In this document: positions 32,615-44,300 of the stretch, piece by piece
How the letters are laid out: each line of letters begins with the position of its first letter
Position numbering within the stretch: position 1 is the stretch's first letter
NCBI GenBank assembly: GCA_029948255.1
Contig: JALIZF010001583.1
Location: 310,001-374,000, forward strand
Direction of reading: 5' to 3'
Source: Telmatactis stephensoni
Taxonomy: Eukaryota > Cnidaria > Anthozoa > Actiniaria > Isophelliidae
Length of the DNA: 64,000 nt
Position numbers and translations under genes: made by a program
The notes under the pieces: generated by a model
Database searches by the model: none
What the model was told of the DNA's origin: nothing
Seen by the model: the letters and a program-made list of their open reading frames with translations, nothing else

Positions 32615-32813
32615 ACCAAGAGACCATAATACTAGTCGCAAGACTCGAATTGAAATGCCGAAAGCAAACGGTCCCGTCCGCGCACGCGCACGTCAAATAT
32701 CAAACCTTGCGCACGCGATGGCAAAGTTACTAAAAATAGCTTTAGTCGCCACGAACATCGCACACTGATATCAATACTGAGTTTCGCTCTCTTAGTATTA
32801 TGGTCTCTTGGTA
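32615..32813. mobile_element. CAAGAGACCATAATACTA MITE family, copy 2
   Basis: The ends ACCAAGAGACCATAATACTA and TAGTATTATGGTCTCTTGGT are a perfect inverted repeat. The interior carries AAGTTACTAAAAATAGCTTT and CGCACGCGATGGC. The left half is shortened relative to 39007-39286. It begins only a few bases after the preceding MITE. Confidence 0.85.
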
Positions 32814-32821
32814 GTATATCA

Positions 32822-33690
32822 CGCAATCTCTGATTGTTCGAGAATCGTGTGTACGCACGCATGACGTCGGAGAATCTTGCGATTGCTCTGATTGGTTAAA
32901 ATATTTCAATAAATATTGTATCAAAACATTTCATTTTCCATGTTTCCGCACTCTAACAGATCAAAAAACACGACATTTTATGATAGTACTTTTTTGCGTT
33001 AATGCATTTCAGGCTTAAATTCATTTTGGCTAACTTTGCTCAGTCTTCTTAAAGTGGATATCACACCTAGCTCCAAGTTATCAGTATCCATTCCACACTA
33101 TGTGAATATATGACTGGTGCAATATTTCCTCATTTGAGCTGTATGCTCCTTAGTTATTATCAAACATTTATGATAATTAGATGACGTCGATCATCTCATG
33201 CAGAAATTTGCAATATTTGGTTTACGCTTTAGACGTCGTTTTATACTGATATTGTAGGTTGAAATGCAATTTGGTAGTACATATGGAGAGCGTGAAGCAT
33301 GTGGAAAAGTGTTGTGGGATGAAGTAATGTAGGTTGGAGTGCAATTTGGTAAGACAAATGGAAGGCGTGTGGCATGTGGGGAAGTGTAGTGGAATGAAAG
33401 GTGAATGGAAAGTGCAAAAGAAGAAAAGAGAAAGAGAGGGCAAAAGAAATATTTAGGAAATAGAAAACAGCATGTTGTTGAACTATGTTGAGTTAAAGAA
33501 GCACAATGGAAATGTCATAAGACGAGAGAAGTGTTAAGAAAAGAACAAGGCGTGGCATGTGGTTCTCAACACCTCTTGAGTTTTTAGCCTCTGGAAGTTT
33601 CCAAGTACTTCCGTATGTAGACGAAACCTGAATCCTATACTTACTCGAGCCAGAGTATTATTCGACCTTAGTATTCAAGATATATCAATC
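32822..33690. other. Intergenic stretch, no gene seen
   Basis: No exon or element with clear ends was found. A short internal repeat is visible: TAGGTTGAAATGCAATTTGG at 33256 and TAGGTTGGAGTGCAATTTGG at about 33330, each followed by similar GTGGAAGTGT-type sequence. Confidence 0.45.
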
Positions 33691-34399
33691 ATAGACAAGG
33701 CGCAAAATTGAAAAAGTCGATCGCAAAAAGTGCAGAAGGCATTTTGGGGTAGAGGCTGGTAACATAACTATTCTAAACCAATTTTTCATGCTGAATCTGA
33801 ATATGGCTGTTACCAAGACGTATTCTGCAATCTTATAAGTGTAAATGACGTATTTGTGAATTGCCACAGTCATTTCATACTAACGGTTTTTTCATGTAAT
33901 TCCAAATGTTCCCAAACTCAAAAACAATGGCCATAGCTGGAAAGAGCATATCAAAATCAGTAAAACTGTGAAGTTTGAAGGATATCAGTTGAAAAATCAA
34001 GGAGATACGAATTTTCAAAAAACGAAATTTTGTATGAAAACACTTACAGTTATGCAAGAGATACAAACAAATTTCGATTTTTGAAAATTCGTATCTCCTT
34101 GATTTTTCAACTGATATCCTTCAAACTTCACAGTTTTACTGATTTTGGTATGCTCTTTCCAGTTATGGTAATTGTTTTTAAGTTTGGGCACTTTTGGAAT
34201 TACGTGAAAAAGCCGTTAGTATGAAATGATTGTAGCAATTCACAAAACACGTCTTACAAGTATAAGATTGCAGAATACGTCTTGGTAACAGTCATATTCG
34301 CATTCAGCATGAAAAATCGGCATAGAATAGTTATGTTACCAGCCTCTACCCCAAAATGCCTCCAGGTATCTGATTTCTCAAAAATGCGCCTTGTCTATC
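33691..34399. mobile_element. 709-base near-perfect inverted repeat (foldback element)
   Basis: The left arm (about 33691-34025) and right arm (about 34065-34399) are reverse complements over more than 300 bases with scattered mismatches and small indels. It begins ATAGACAAGGCGC and ends GCGCCTTGTCTAT. Inner landmarks are ATTTTGGGGTAGAGGCTGGT on the left and ACCAGCCTCTACCCCAAAAT on the right. The loop is a few tens of bases. Another copy enters at 63655 and is cut by the right edge. The identical peptides predicted from the arms are artefacts. Confidence 0.9.
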
Positions 34400-34797
34400 A
34401 TAATGTACATACTTTGACAATTTATCGTTTTTTATTGTCTTCTACTTATATCCTTCCACTATCTGTAGATGTCTGATTCCACGACTGGAAAATCATTTCG
34501 TTCCAAGCTAAAACTCGTCCCTTTACGAACTCAGGTCGCAACGAAATCACCTACGTACTTCATGGTTCCGACTCTCCTTAGTTACCGTTGCTATGTCCCA
34601 CAAGCTCAACGAATTAATGAGCTAGATCATCTCAGAATTTAAAATTCTGATCGCTGAAAATTAATTATAAATTGTTTTAACTGTTTACTGTCTTGTGAAA
34701 ATAGAAGAAAATTGCCTCGTATTCCTTGTGGTACTCTATAAAACAAATATCGAGTATTTGTTTGTGGGACAAAATTTTGAAATTGTGACAGACAGAC

Positions 34798-34835
<38 letters not shown>

Positions 34836-35625
34836 CTGCATGTTCGGTCCTCACGGGAGCTTGGAGCGTACGTTCTGAGTTTTCTATATATTTTTTGAAT
34901 AACTTGCTTTTTTATTAGTTTAAACTTGATATCTGCGAGAGTGTCTATGTGTCTCATTATATCTTGATAAGCTAACGATTTTCATTATGTGCTTTATTCA
35001 TTTTCAGGGAAAAATAAAATTTAATTTCTAGCTTGGATGAACAAAATTTTTAAACCTAATTCCTAAAAGATGCTTATGGTGGTTCTTTAAAACATCCAAA
35101 AACAAAGATGTGAATATATACTTCTTTATGCTGGTCTGTGCACTTGAACGGTTGGCAATTATATAGTTGACGGCTATCAATGCCTCTTTGTATGTCATTT
35201 TGTGTCCAAGTTTCGATCTGTGAATGGACCGGACGAGCTAGTTTGCTCAGCTGTTTGACGAGTAGCAGGTTTCACTTTAGAAACATAGACTTGCTTATTG
35301 AGTTTTGGTATTATTGCATTTTTAACTTTCACTTGACAGTCTTTAAAATGTGTATTATTTTTATTAATTATTGAATTTTAATTTGTTTTATCTAAATGTC
35401 AAGTTTTAAGTAGATAGCAAGGAAGTAAACACACTTAACCTCGTGCATAATTACTGACATATTTATTTTAGAGGCATTCGTTTAACTACTGCCATTGCTT
35501 TTTTTATTAAGATGGGATTTTTTTCAATTTCTAGCAGTGAACGACAAAAACTCCTGAGTTGAAGAATATAGCTGTTGTACAAAACTAAAATCATTTCTGT
35601 CAGAAAGTTCAAGTTGTTTGTAAGC
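34400..35625. other. Intergenic stretch with (GACA)n
   Basis: A GACA tetranucleotide run with one GATA interruption lies at about 34788-34833. Nothing else in this stretch looks coding or element-like. Confidence 0.55.
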
Positions 35626-35960
35626 AAGGGCGGATCCAGGATTTTTCAAAGGTGGAGGTCACGTGACGTTTACAAACAGGGAACCCAAACGAAAAGGTCT
35701 TAAGCCATTGAAACTCGCTGAAAATATGACATTAATTGCTTAGACTAGTGATTTTTTAACACTTTTTATTAGAAACAAAAATATTATATTTACAACTGAA
35801 TGGGTAGAGGGCTAGGGTTAGGGTTAGTGATATTTCAATGAATGTTAAAAGTGAGTCTTTTCACAGAAAAAAATTACTGCTGTCGCAAATTCATGACATA
35901 TTCATTGATAAACACAGGGGGGTCCTGACCCCCGCGACCCACCCCCTGGATCCGCCCTTG
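35626..35960. mobile_element. MITE of the GGATCCAGG family, copy C
   Basis: It begins AAGGGCGGATCCAGGATTTT and ends CCCCTGGATCCGCCCTTGG. The interior differs from copies A and B and contains AGGGCTAGGGTTAGGGTTAG, so the family shares termini more than interiors. Confidence 0.75.
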
Positions 35961-37021
35961 GTATGTAGTTTTGGCCGATGATAGTTGAATCAAAGTGTTA
36001 ATCCATAGCGAAAATTGGGATCGAAAATGAGGTTTGCTGCATGTTTTCTTTATATTCAGCTTGAAAAAGCTTAATCACAACACAACTTCAAGAAAATGTC
36101 TTTGTACAATTCAAAAACCTGTTTTAAACAGGTATTTTATCTTGGGACATCAGTTTTTAACCGGTAGAATGAAAGGATTTGAGTGTTAATCCAAAACGAA
36201 AATTTGGATTAAAACTCGCACGAAGGTCTAGTTTTTGGCGCTTTTCGCCATTATTGCTCGTTGATCATTGAAAACAATCTCCTCTTAAAATGTCTAGTTA
36301 GTAGCTGAATGATAATTTCCTTTATTCGTTGTCATTTTATTCATGAGTTCACAATCACTTAACCTGCATTACCCCCCCCCCCCCCCAAATAGTCAAAGAG
36401 TTATTCGCAAATTCAAATAACTATCCCTTGAGCCAGTGACACCGCGCTGTTCAGTACATGCTGGGATAAGCTACGGGGAAGTCTAAAGAAACACTTAACA
36501 GACTTAGTGATATAAAACAGCACAAAAAAAAAAAAAAAAAAAAAAAAAAAGAAAACAGCTGGCAACACTCCTCTGGAATTAATTGTCTTTTGTATCGCTT
36601 TAACACTAACTTTGCATGCGTGGGCTTATATGTGAACTTTGTTATGTTAGTCTTACGGCGCGGGACACATCAAAATTGTCTATTAGAAGTTATAGCGGGT
36701 ACTTAGCTTAGCGATTTTCAGGAAGAAATGACGATTTTTTACAACGATTTACCATCAAGGACACTTATTTTGCGAGAATAAGATTAAGCGATTTTGCGGA
36801 ACTCGCTAAAATTCGCTAAATTATGAAAATCCTATTGCTAAAAATAGTTATTTACTCAAGGTACTTGCTGAATGCTGGCGCAGAAATTTCATAAATTGAG
36901 AATACAGATGATAGCACAGGCTATCTTGTGACAGCTTAAAAGGAACGCTTTTTGTTATTTGTTTTTAATTGCTTGCCCTGAAATAATTGCTTTTGCGTTT
37001 GATAAGAATCCTCATTTTACA
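35961..37021. other. Intergenic stretch, no gene seen
   Basis: It holds a C run at about 36371-36386 and an A run at about 36523-36550. The frames are short and unconvincing. An exon of the downstream PAN-EGF-pentraxin gene could in principle hide here, but none was recognised. Confidence 0.45.
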
Positions 37022-37338
37022 AACACTAGTGAAAAACGTCTGCGCATGCGTGCATATTACGATGTCTTCTTAAGAAATGTTTGAGTTTTAGCCTGAAATG
37101 AAATGCTCGTGTTCTCGGTGTATACATAAAATTTCTCTTGTATACTTTTGTGAGACAAAGATATTGTATTTATGAAGACATTATATGAATACTGGCCCTA
37201 AGTTTCAAGAAATAACCTTAAGTTTTGATATTTTGTGAAAACCATTGTTGAAGGCAAGCGTAAAAACGAAATTTGCATAATTTTCAAAAGCACGAAGACT
37301 TGACTACGAGCATGCGCAGACGTTTTTCACTAGTGTTC
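37022..37338. mobile_element. MITE with AACACTAGTGAAAAACGTCT ends
   Basis: The left end AACACTAGTGAAAAACGTCT, continuing GCGCATGCG, is mirrored exactly for about 28 bases at the right end (AGACGTTTTTCACTAGTGTT). The interior is AT-rich and non-coding. Confidence 0.8.
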
Positions 37339-37664
37339 CATTTTACATACACCAGGTGGCTATAAGACTGTCATCCCCTATTAAAATATATGCATATAAT
37401 ATATCTCCCGTTTTGAAAGTGTGTTGCCACCTTATTTTCAAAAATATAGCAAGCGAACTTGCTTAAACATGTTCATCTCCAGGATTTCTTTCTGGGTTTT
37501 GGGGGAGTTTTTGCAAACTGCCGGTGCATGCGCACTTCGCTTGGTTGTTGTGCTCGCTGTTCTTCCAGTATATTCAGGTTTGTGGTGTTTTATTATATTT
37601 TTGTGTTTTTCCTCAGGAGAAACCTTTTCTAAATACTTAAATACTTATTCAAATAATATTTATC

Positions 37665-37885
37665 ATCGTTGTGGTCCGAGTTCGAGTCTCAGACATCGGA
37701 TCATATGTGAATTGAATTTGTTTGATGTGTTGTTCTCCACCATGCCACGAGGGTTTTTTCTCTGGGTTCCCGGTTTTTCCTCCCTCAGCAAAAATCAACA
37801 TATGAGTTGAGCGATGTATGAAAAATATTTAATGTAGAGGTAGTGAGTGTGAGTGCCAGTAGAAGAATAGCCACTATGTGGATCT
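37665..37885 (+). mobile_element. tRNA-derived SINE (family B), 5'-truncated copy
   Basis: GTGGTCCGAGTTCGAGTCTC carries a B-box-like core, followed by TTGTTTGATGTGTTGTTCTC, CATGCCACGAGGGTTTTT and CAGCAAAAATCAACATATGA. The same order occurs in the fuller copy at 48298-48560, which has the tRNA head. Confidence 0.75.
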
Positions 37886-38027
37886 GGGCCCGGTTGTACG
37901 AAGGTTGGATAAAGTTATCCACCGGATAAGAGTTATCCACTGTATAGATTTTGTATAGATTTTATCCGCTGGATAAGGATTTATCCGCTGGATAGCGCTA
38001 TTCACCCTTCGTACAACCGGCCCCAGG
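37884..38027. mobile_element. Palindromic MITE, GGATAA-rich, copy 1
   Basis: CTGGGCCCGGTTGTACGAAG pairs with CTTCGTACAACCGGCCCCAG. The interior repeats TTATCCGCTGGATAA-like blocks, giving many small hairpins within the large one. Confidence 0.8.
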
Positions 38028-38114
38028 CTGTAGAAAATTATTTATTATTTATTTTGTATCGTTGCTTGCACCATATGATATTTATAAATAATATTTATCG
38101 TTGCTTTCAATCAT

Positions 38115-38242
38115 CAGGAGTCGGTTTTACGAAGCCTGGATAAGTGATCCACCCGATAAGAGCTATAAATTATATCCGCTGGATAAGGTATTATTCTGGC
38201 GGCGGATAGCGCTTATCCAGGCTTCATACAACCGGCTCCTGC
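38115..38242. mobile_element. Palindromic MITE, GGATAA-rich, copy 2
   Basis: CAGGAGTCGGTTTTACGAAG pairs with CTTCATACAACCGGCTCCTG, and the interior again has TTATCC and CCGCTGGATAAGG blocks. It is clearly related to the element 90 bases upstream but diverged, so the two are not a simple tandem duplication. Confidence 0.78.
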
Positions 38243-39006
38243 CAAAGAACTGTAACTGCAGGCGGCATTTTTGATAATGCTGTGATCACACAGAATTATT
38301 AATAATAATGCTGCGTGACATGCTTAGTAACTCCTATAAGTTAGCAGTCACAGTACTTTTCAGAGCCTTTTCCGACACATGAATCCAGAATGAACTTTTG
38401 AAAGACTTTCTTTATTATGACAAACGTTAGCATCAAAACGTGTGGGATTTACAATCAACCGAAGTACGCATGCTCATACAATACTTCATTTTTTGAAAAT
38501 TAAAATTTGCCTCAATTTCAACAATTTTGGTGAATTTGCATGCAGTTGACCAGTAATTATAAAAGATAATCATGTCGACACACAGCATTCGTGGGTATAT
38601 ATATATCCGGGCTGCGTCCTCAGCATGCCCGGCTGCATTATAAAATAACAACAGGCTCAGTCTGTCGAGCACGAACAGCGAGTCGCTTGGCACAAACATT
38701 GTAGTTTAAGAGGTTCGCCGCACTGGCACTCTACATGATCTAGAACATGCAGCATCTACTGTAAACTATAAGAATAATTTTAAGTCTATGTATGGTGAGG
38801 GGAAAATGAACAAAAAGAAACCCTTAAAACAGCTAAAACATAGAACACACACACACACAAAGATTAAAAGATACCACCAAGTATGACATTAGGCGAAAAA
38901 TAATTATTATTGCATAAGGTTTCGAACCCGGAATTTTATTATACTTTCATCAGTACAGCTGCTAATTTGGGAACTTAAAAACACTATTTTTGCTATTTGA
39001 TACCTT
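38243..39006. other. Intergenic stretch, no gene seen
   Basis: There is no exon-like segment. A short (CA)n tract lies near 38848-38860. Confidence 0.45.
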
Positions 39007-39286
39007 CAAGAGACCATAATACTAAGAGAGCGAAGCTCAGTATTGATGTCTGTGCCATGTTCGTGGCGGCTAAGGCTATTTTTAGTAACTTCGCCAGTCG
39101 CGCGCGCAAGTCCCTCAACCAATAGAATTTGATTTTTGACGTGCGCGCGGACGGGACCGTTTGAATTCTATTGTTTAAGAGCTTTGCGCGCGCGATGGCG
39201 AAGTTACTAAAAATAGCCTTAGCCGCCACGAACATGGCACAGACATCAATACTGAGCTTCGCTCTCTTAGTATTATGGTCTCTTGA
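39007..39286. mobile_element. CAAGAGACCATAATACTA MITE family, intact copy 3
   Basis: The arms of about 90 bases (TCAAGAGACCATAATACTAA, GTTCGTGGCGGCTAAGGC, TTTTTAGTAACTTCGCC) are near-perfect inverted repeats around a short GC-rich core with GCGCGC. It encodes nothing. It is the best-preserved copy of three in the window. Confidence 0.88.
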
Positions 39287-39440
39287 CACCTTGAAAGACA
39301 CTGATAACCTTGCTACTGTTCAGTGGAGGTTTTGAATCATTTTGTTAAGTTCCTGACATGAAATGATCTCCTAAAAATAGAAGGCCTAAAACCGCTGTTA
39401 TTTAAATTTTTATGGAAAATACACAACAAAAACCCATACT

Positions 39441-39711
39441 CAGAACAGAACAGAACAGAACAGAACAGAACAGAACAGAACAGAACAGAACAGAACAGAA
39501 CAGAACAGAACAGAACAGAACAGAACAGAACAGAACAGAACAGAACAGAACAGAACAGAACAGAACAGAACAGAACAGAACAGAATAGAATAGAATATAG
39601 AATAGAATATAGAATAGAATAGAATAGAATAGAATAGAATAGAATAGAATAGAATAGAATAGAATAGAATAGAATAGAATAGAATAGAATAGAATAGAAT
39701 AGAATAGAATA
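39441..39711. repeat. Pentanucleotide array (AGAAC)n switching to (AGAAT)n
   Basis: About 29 units of AGAAC are followed abruptly by about 22 units of AGAAT with two short ATAG interruptions. The minus-strand frame of Ser/Val/Leu repeats is an artefact of the five-base period. Confidence 0.95.
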
Positions 39712-40682
39712 TATATGCACGCAGCTTGGCGAGTAGATCAAGGTATTTTGTCTTGTCTTAATTGAGTGTTCAACGAGATTTGTCTCGCAAGTGAGCGCAG
39801 CCATGAAAAATAAAATTCATCAAATGTTTTGTTTTTGCATTGAATTTTAATGACTTACACTGACTTTGAGAAAAATAAGGCAGTTCCGATCCACCCTTAG
39901 CCTCATGGCTGGAAATCGAACCTATCATCCAGTCACAATCTAATTTTTCATTTGAATGAAAAGTCTCATTTTTGTTGGTCTTCACGATCGATCGTCAAAT
40001 CTTTATAACTTTTTTGCTTTTTCTATTTTTGAATAGATGTCTTTGAAAACTAATTTTAAAGACGTAATTTGATATTCATAAATTTTTAAAGGGCTGATGG
40101 CCGAGGAAATGATTGGTCAAAATTGGAAACAATAAGTTGAAACTTGGTTGAAGTTGTCTATAGGGCCTCAATAATAGCAAAATATTTTCCTCGTATTCGA
40201 AAGAAATTACACAATTACTATATTTTGGAGGTTTTTTTTACTTTAACACCAAAATTTCGCGCCAATAATTTAGTTTAAAGGCAGACTTTTATGATAGTAG
40301 TTCTTAGTATTCATTGTAACATAATTTCCACTGGGATTAATTAGTTTCCAACTTTGACCGGTTTTCATCAAAGCCACATTTTAAATTATCTTCTGAATGA
40401 GATCACTTGAATACACCATGGGGGGCATATCATTGCGCAGAGTTAATATAGAAGCCCCTACGCTAAGATAATAACTGGCAGATCAGAAAAATCCAAAATC
40501 TAAATGAATCTACATATATATCTGAAAAACTGTGGACCAAGAGTCATTCAGTGTCCTTTTTGGTCACGTGGCACATTCAAGTCGAAACATGTGTACACTG
40601 TACGAGCAACCTGGGAATTTTATCTGTGCATGCGTCTGAAAAGCCGTGTGGGCTTCCTGTTTTGAGCGAGAAACACAAAACT
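39712..40682. other. Intergenic stretch, no gene seen
   Basis: The sequence is AT-rich without convincing exons. It could hold the unplaced first exon of the PAN-EGF-pentraxin gene, which should encode a signal peptide and end in phase 1, but I did not find one. Confidence 0.4.
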
Positions 40683-41074
40683 TAGGGGGTGTTTACATGG
40701 GACCGGAACGAAGTCAGACCGGGACGAACTTTTACCGGTACAGAATTTTTGCAGCCGTTTACATGAAACTGGGACGAACTCAAAAACACCAATATCTTGG
40801 AGCTATAACCTCGCTGACATTAAAGCATGCAGGCTTTGAAATTCCAGACTGGTCTGAGATTGTTTGTGTTTACATGAGACCGGGACGAACATATGGGACG
40901 AACTCAGACCGGGATGAAAACCACTCGTCTCGGTCCAGGAACCGAGACGAAGCCAGACCGGTCTAAGTTCATTTTCAGACCGGTATCATGTAAATACAAG
41001 TAAAGAAATGTATGGAAGACGATATGAACTCAGACCGGTCTGACTTCGTCCCGGTCTCATGTAAATACCCCCTT
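40683..41074. mobile_element. Palindromic MITE with AGGGGGTGTTTACATG ends
   Basis: TTAGGGGGTGTTTACATGGG and the right end (reverse complement TAAGGGGGTATTTACATGAG) are inverted. GACCGGGACGAACT-type blocks recur inside in both orientations. The terminal sequence is shared with the element at 56521-56756, whose interior is different. Confidence 0.8.
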
Positions 41075-41321
41075 ATAGTGTTAAGGATGCTTGCTACATA
41101 TGACTTTAGGAGTACTCGTAAGACACGCAGGCTTGGTAAAATGGGTGCCTGACAAAAATTCCACATGCAGCTGACAGGTGCATGTCATGATATTTATTTC
41201 CGACTTAGTTTGAATACGTCTTTGCTAAAATATAAAAGCTCCCCGTTGATAGGTTGACAGTTTTTGAGAAGTTTCCGGGGCTTTATATGCTAATTTATGT
41301 GCTATATTTCGTTCGATTTAG

Positions 41322-44300
41322 AATGCAGCTACTGTCGTAACGTCATATACAAAATTCCAGTCCAAGATAAGATCCTCAATGGTCACGTGATTGCTGATCT
41401 AACAGTCGATAACAAAGAACAATGCGACAAAGAGTGTTACTTGAACCCTGATTGTGTGTCATTAAATTACAACACCAAGCATGGAGCAACACCAAACTGT
41501 CATCTCAGTGATTCAGATGACCATACAAGACAATTGAAGGCCAAGTCAGGTTTTATTTATCAAGCAATGAAGGTAAATAATTCTAATCACGAATTGTACG
41601 TATATCAGGGCTCTGTCGTCGTGTACCATGTCTAATGTTTTCTTTATCAAATATTTGAGATATAAAGCCCGCGTTGATTGGTTAATTAGCTGCTATATTT
41701 ATATCAGAGGACAGAGACATGGTTCGCACAAAATGTCAAAAAATGTTTCATGAAAGCAATACAAAACGATCGCCAGTTTATGCCTTTGCATTTGGAACAT
41801 CAGTGTAGAGCACTCGAAAAGCAAGAAAAATACCTGGCCACGTTTGCCTGTGCTCCCATCCTGTTTACACTAGAGATATATATGCGCGCGTTTTATATTG
41901 CTTGAATATATCAAAAACAGAGTGTACTGACACCGACTGTAGCAGGGGCGGATCCAGGATTTTGAAATGGGGGGTGAATTTTTGTAATAATGTTAGAGAA
42001 ATCAAATATTATTTTAATATTTGAGGGATTGGAAAAAGAAAAGAAAGAAGGGGGCTCAGAAAAAAAAGGGGGGGGGGGGAGGTGAAAATTCACCCACTTC
42101 ACCTCCCCTGGATCCGCGCATGCTGTAGAGTTATTTGTTTTGAGCACTGTTTCATTCTGAGCGGCATTCATTCTTAACCAGTACACTTAAATTACCTTAA
42201 GATAGTCCCAATTTATACTAAAACATGCATCTAACCGCGGCCGTCTGGACGGATTATCCATCAGATGATGATGATGATGTATAATTCATCTGAAAATACG
42301 TCCAAACAACTGTTTTCAGGCAGATCGATGACGACGAATATCGGTTCTTTAACCGATTAGGACAACCCATGCACGCTAGCACAGTTGACGATTTAGTACA
42401 GTCTGGAACTACAATTGGAGATCAAGGGCATTTTTTAGGCAACGACGCAATTTTTGTGACTTCACGTTTACATTTTTCTTTGTTCTAGACATTGTTCACT
42501 GAGTGACGAACCTACTGACTGATTGTCTGACTGACTGACTGACTGATTGACTGACTGATTGACTGACTGACTGACTGACTGATGGACTGACTGACTGACT
42601 GACTGATGGACTGAATGATTGACTGACTGACTGATTGTATGATTGACTGACTGACTGACTGACTGACCGACTGACTGACCGACTGACTGACTGACTGACT
42701 GATTGACTGACTGACTGACTGACTGATTGTATGATTGACTGACTGACTGACTGACTGACTGATGGACTGAATGATTGACTGACTGACTGACTGACTGACT
42801 GATTGTATGATTGACTGACTGACTGACTGATTGATTGACAGACTGAATGACTGACTGATTGACAGACTAAATGATGACTGACTAAATGCTGATTGAATAA
42901 TTGAGTGACTGAATGAATGCATCACTAAAAAATCTGATTATATATCTTTTATGGCTCTTAACAAATGGAATCTTCTCATACATTTAGAACAACTGTGCTG
43001 GAAAACCATGTAAAAAAGGTAGTGTGTCCTGTCAATCGGGCTTTGGTACCCTTGGTTACCAATGTATCTGTTCAAAATGCTACACTGGAGATCACTGCGA
43101 TAAATGTAAGGAATAAAGATAAATACCATAAGCTCATACGAAAAACAAAAAGTGAAATTTTTGTGATGCTTTAATTTCGCGATTCAAAAAATATTGTGCA
43201 ATTGAAGAGGCAAAAAAGTGTCATCCATCAAAGTGAGTTACATTTTGACTTTCGCCAAATCGCAAAATGAAAATGTCGCGAAACATACGACCTCCAAAAT
43301 CGCGATACTGACATGTCGCGAAAATTTCATGTAATAGCATACACGCTGTGCAACTAGCTGTCAGAACACTCGAGGTGATTAGGAAACCTTGCACTACTCG
43401 CGGTCATGCTTCTCTAATCACTTCTCTTGTGTTTTGATCAGTCGTTGCCATATCTAAAGCTGTACGTATAATAGAGCGTCACGTCCTTTTGACCCTTCAA
43501 CTTTATCTCTGCATCATGATCAGCTCCCTCCTTTTCACAAACTCGTTCTCATCTTTGTATAGTAGTACACTAAGGTTACTTCCGCACAAACCGATAAATT
43601 TGAAAAAAACAACATTTTGCTCCGTTTTTGCCATCCACACTTAACGATGTTTTCTTAAACAAACTGAAAAAAAAAAACCGTTTTATTGTGGATTACCGTC
43701 TAGACAGCAAAAAAGATGCGTTTACAAATCTATCTGGCCGGATTAGTTTGAACGAAGACTAAAATAAAATCGATGATGGTTAAAACGTGTTCAAAACGTC
43801 AAAATATGTCCAAAATGTTTCATGTATTTATTTAGTATTTTAACCAATCAGAGCGCGCGTAATATTTTGTGACGTCACACGTGCTTTTGTAGAGAACAAT
43901 AAAAAGCCATTTTTATCTTGTCAAGGAAAACGTGTTCTTGCAGCAACTTACTTTATTGTATCCTTATTATTGTTTTAGAAATGTATATACGTCACACTAT
44001 AAGAAATTAAATATTTGGGGTACCAATTTCCAAAATTAGCTAAATAGCTAAAAATGCTTGGAAATCGTAGAGCGCGTAACCAGTGATTGGCTCTCCTTAT
44101 ACCAATTTTTATATAATCTACTCTTGCAGATAAAGATGACACTATTATTGATTTCCCAAAAAAGTCCATCGACCAAAAGATTGTTTTGGAGAAACCATTC
44201 CAAAAGAATTTGACGGCTTTTACAATCAGCATTTGGGCACAAATCAACCCAAAGACTAAAGCACATACGCTTTTTAGCTACGGTGTCAAGAATAGCTCTT

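Noticed and set aside
39337..39804. 155-codon minus frame rich in Ser, Ile, Leu, Phe and Val
   Set aside because: It is produced entirely by the pentanucleotide array.
40646..40966. 106-codon plus frame
   Set aside because: It lies inside a palindromic MITE; the repeated Thr-Gly and Glu-Arg-containing pieces are copies of the GACCGGGACGAACT block.
42512..42925. 137-codon Ser-Gln-Ser-Val minus frame
   Set aside because: It is translated (GACT)n tetranucleotide repeat in an intron.
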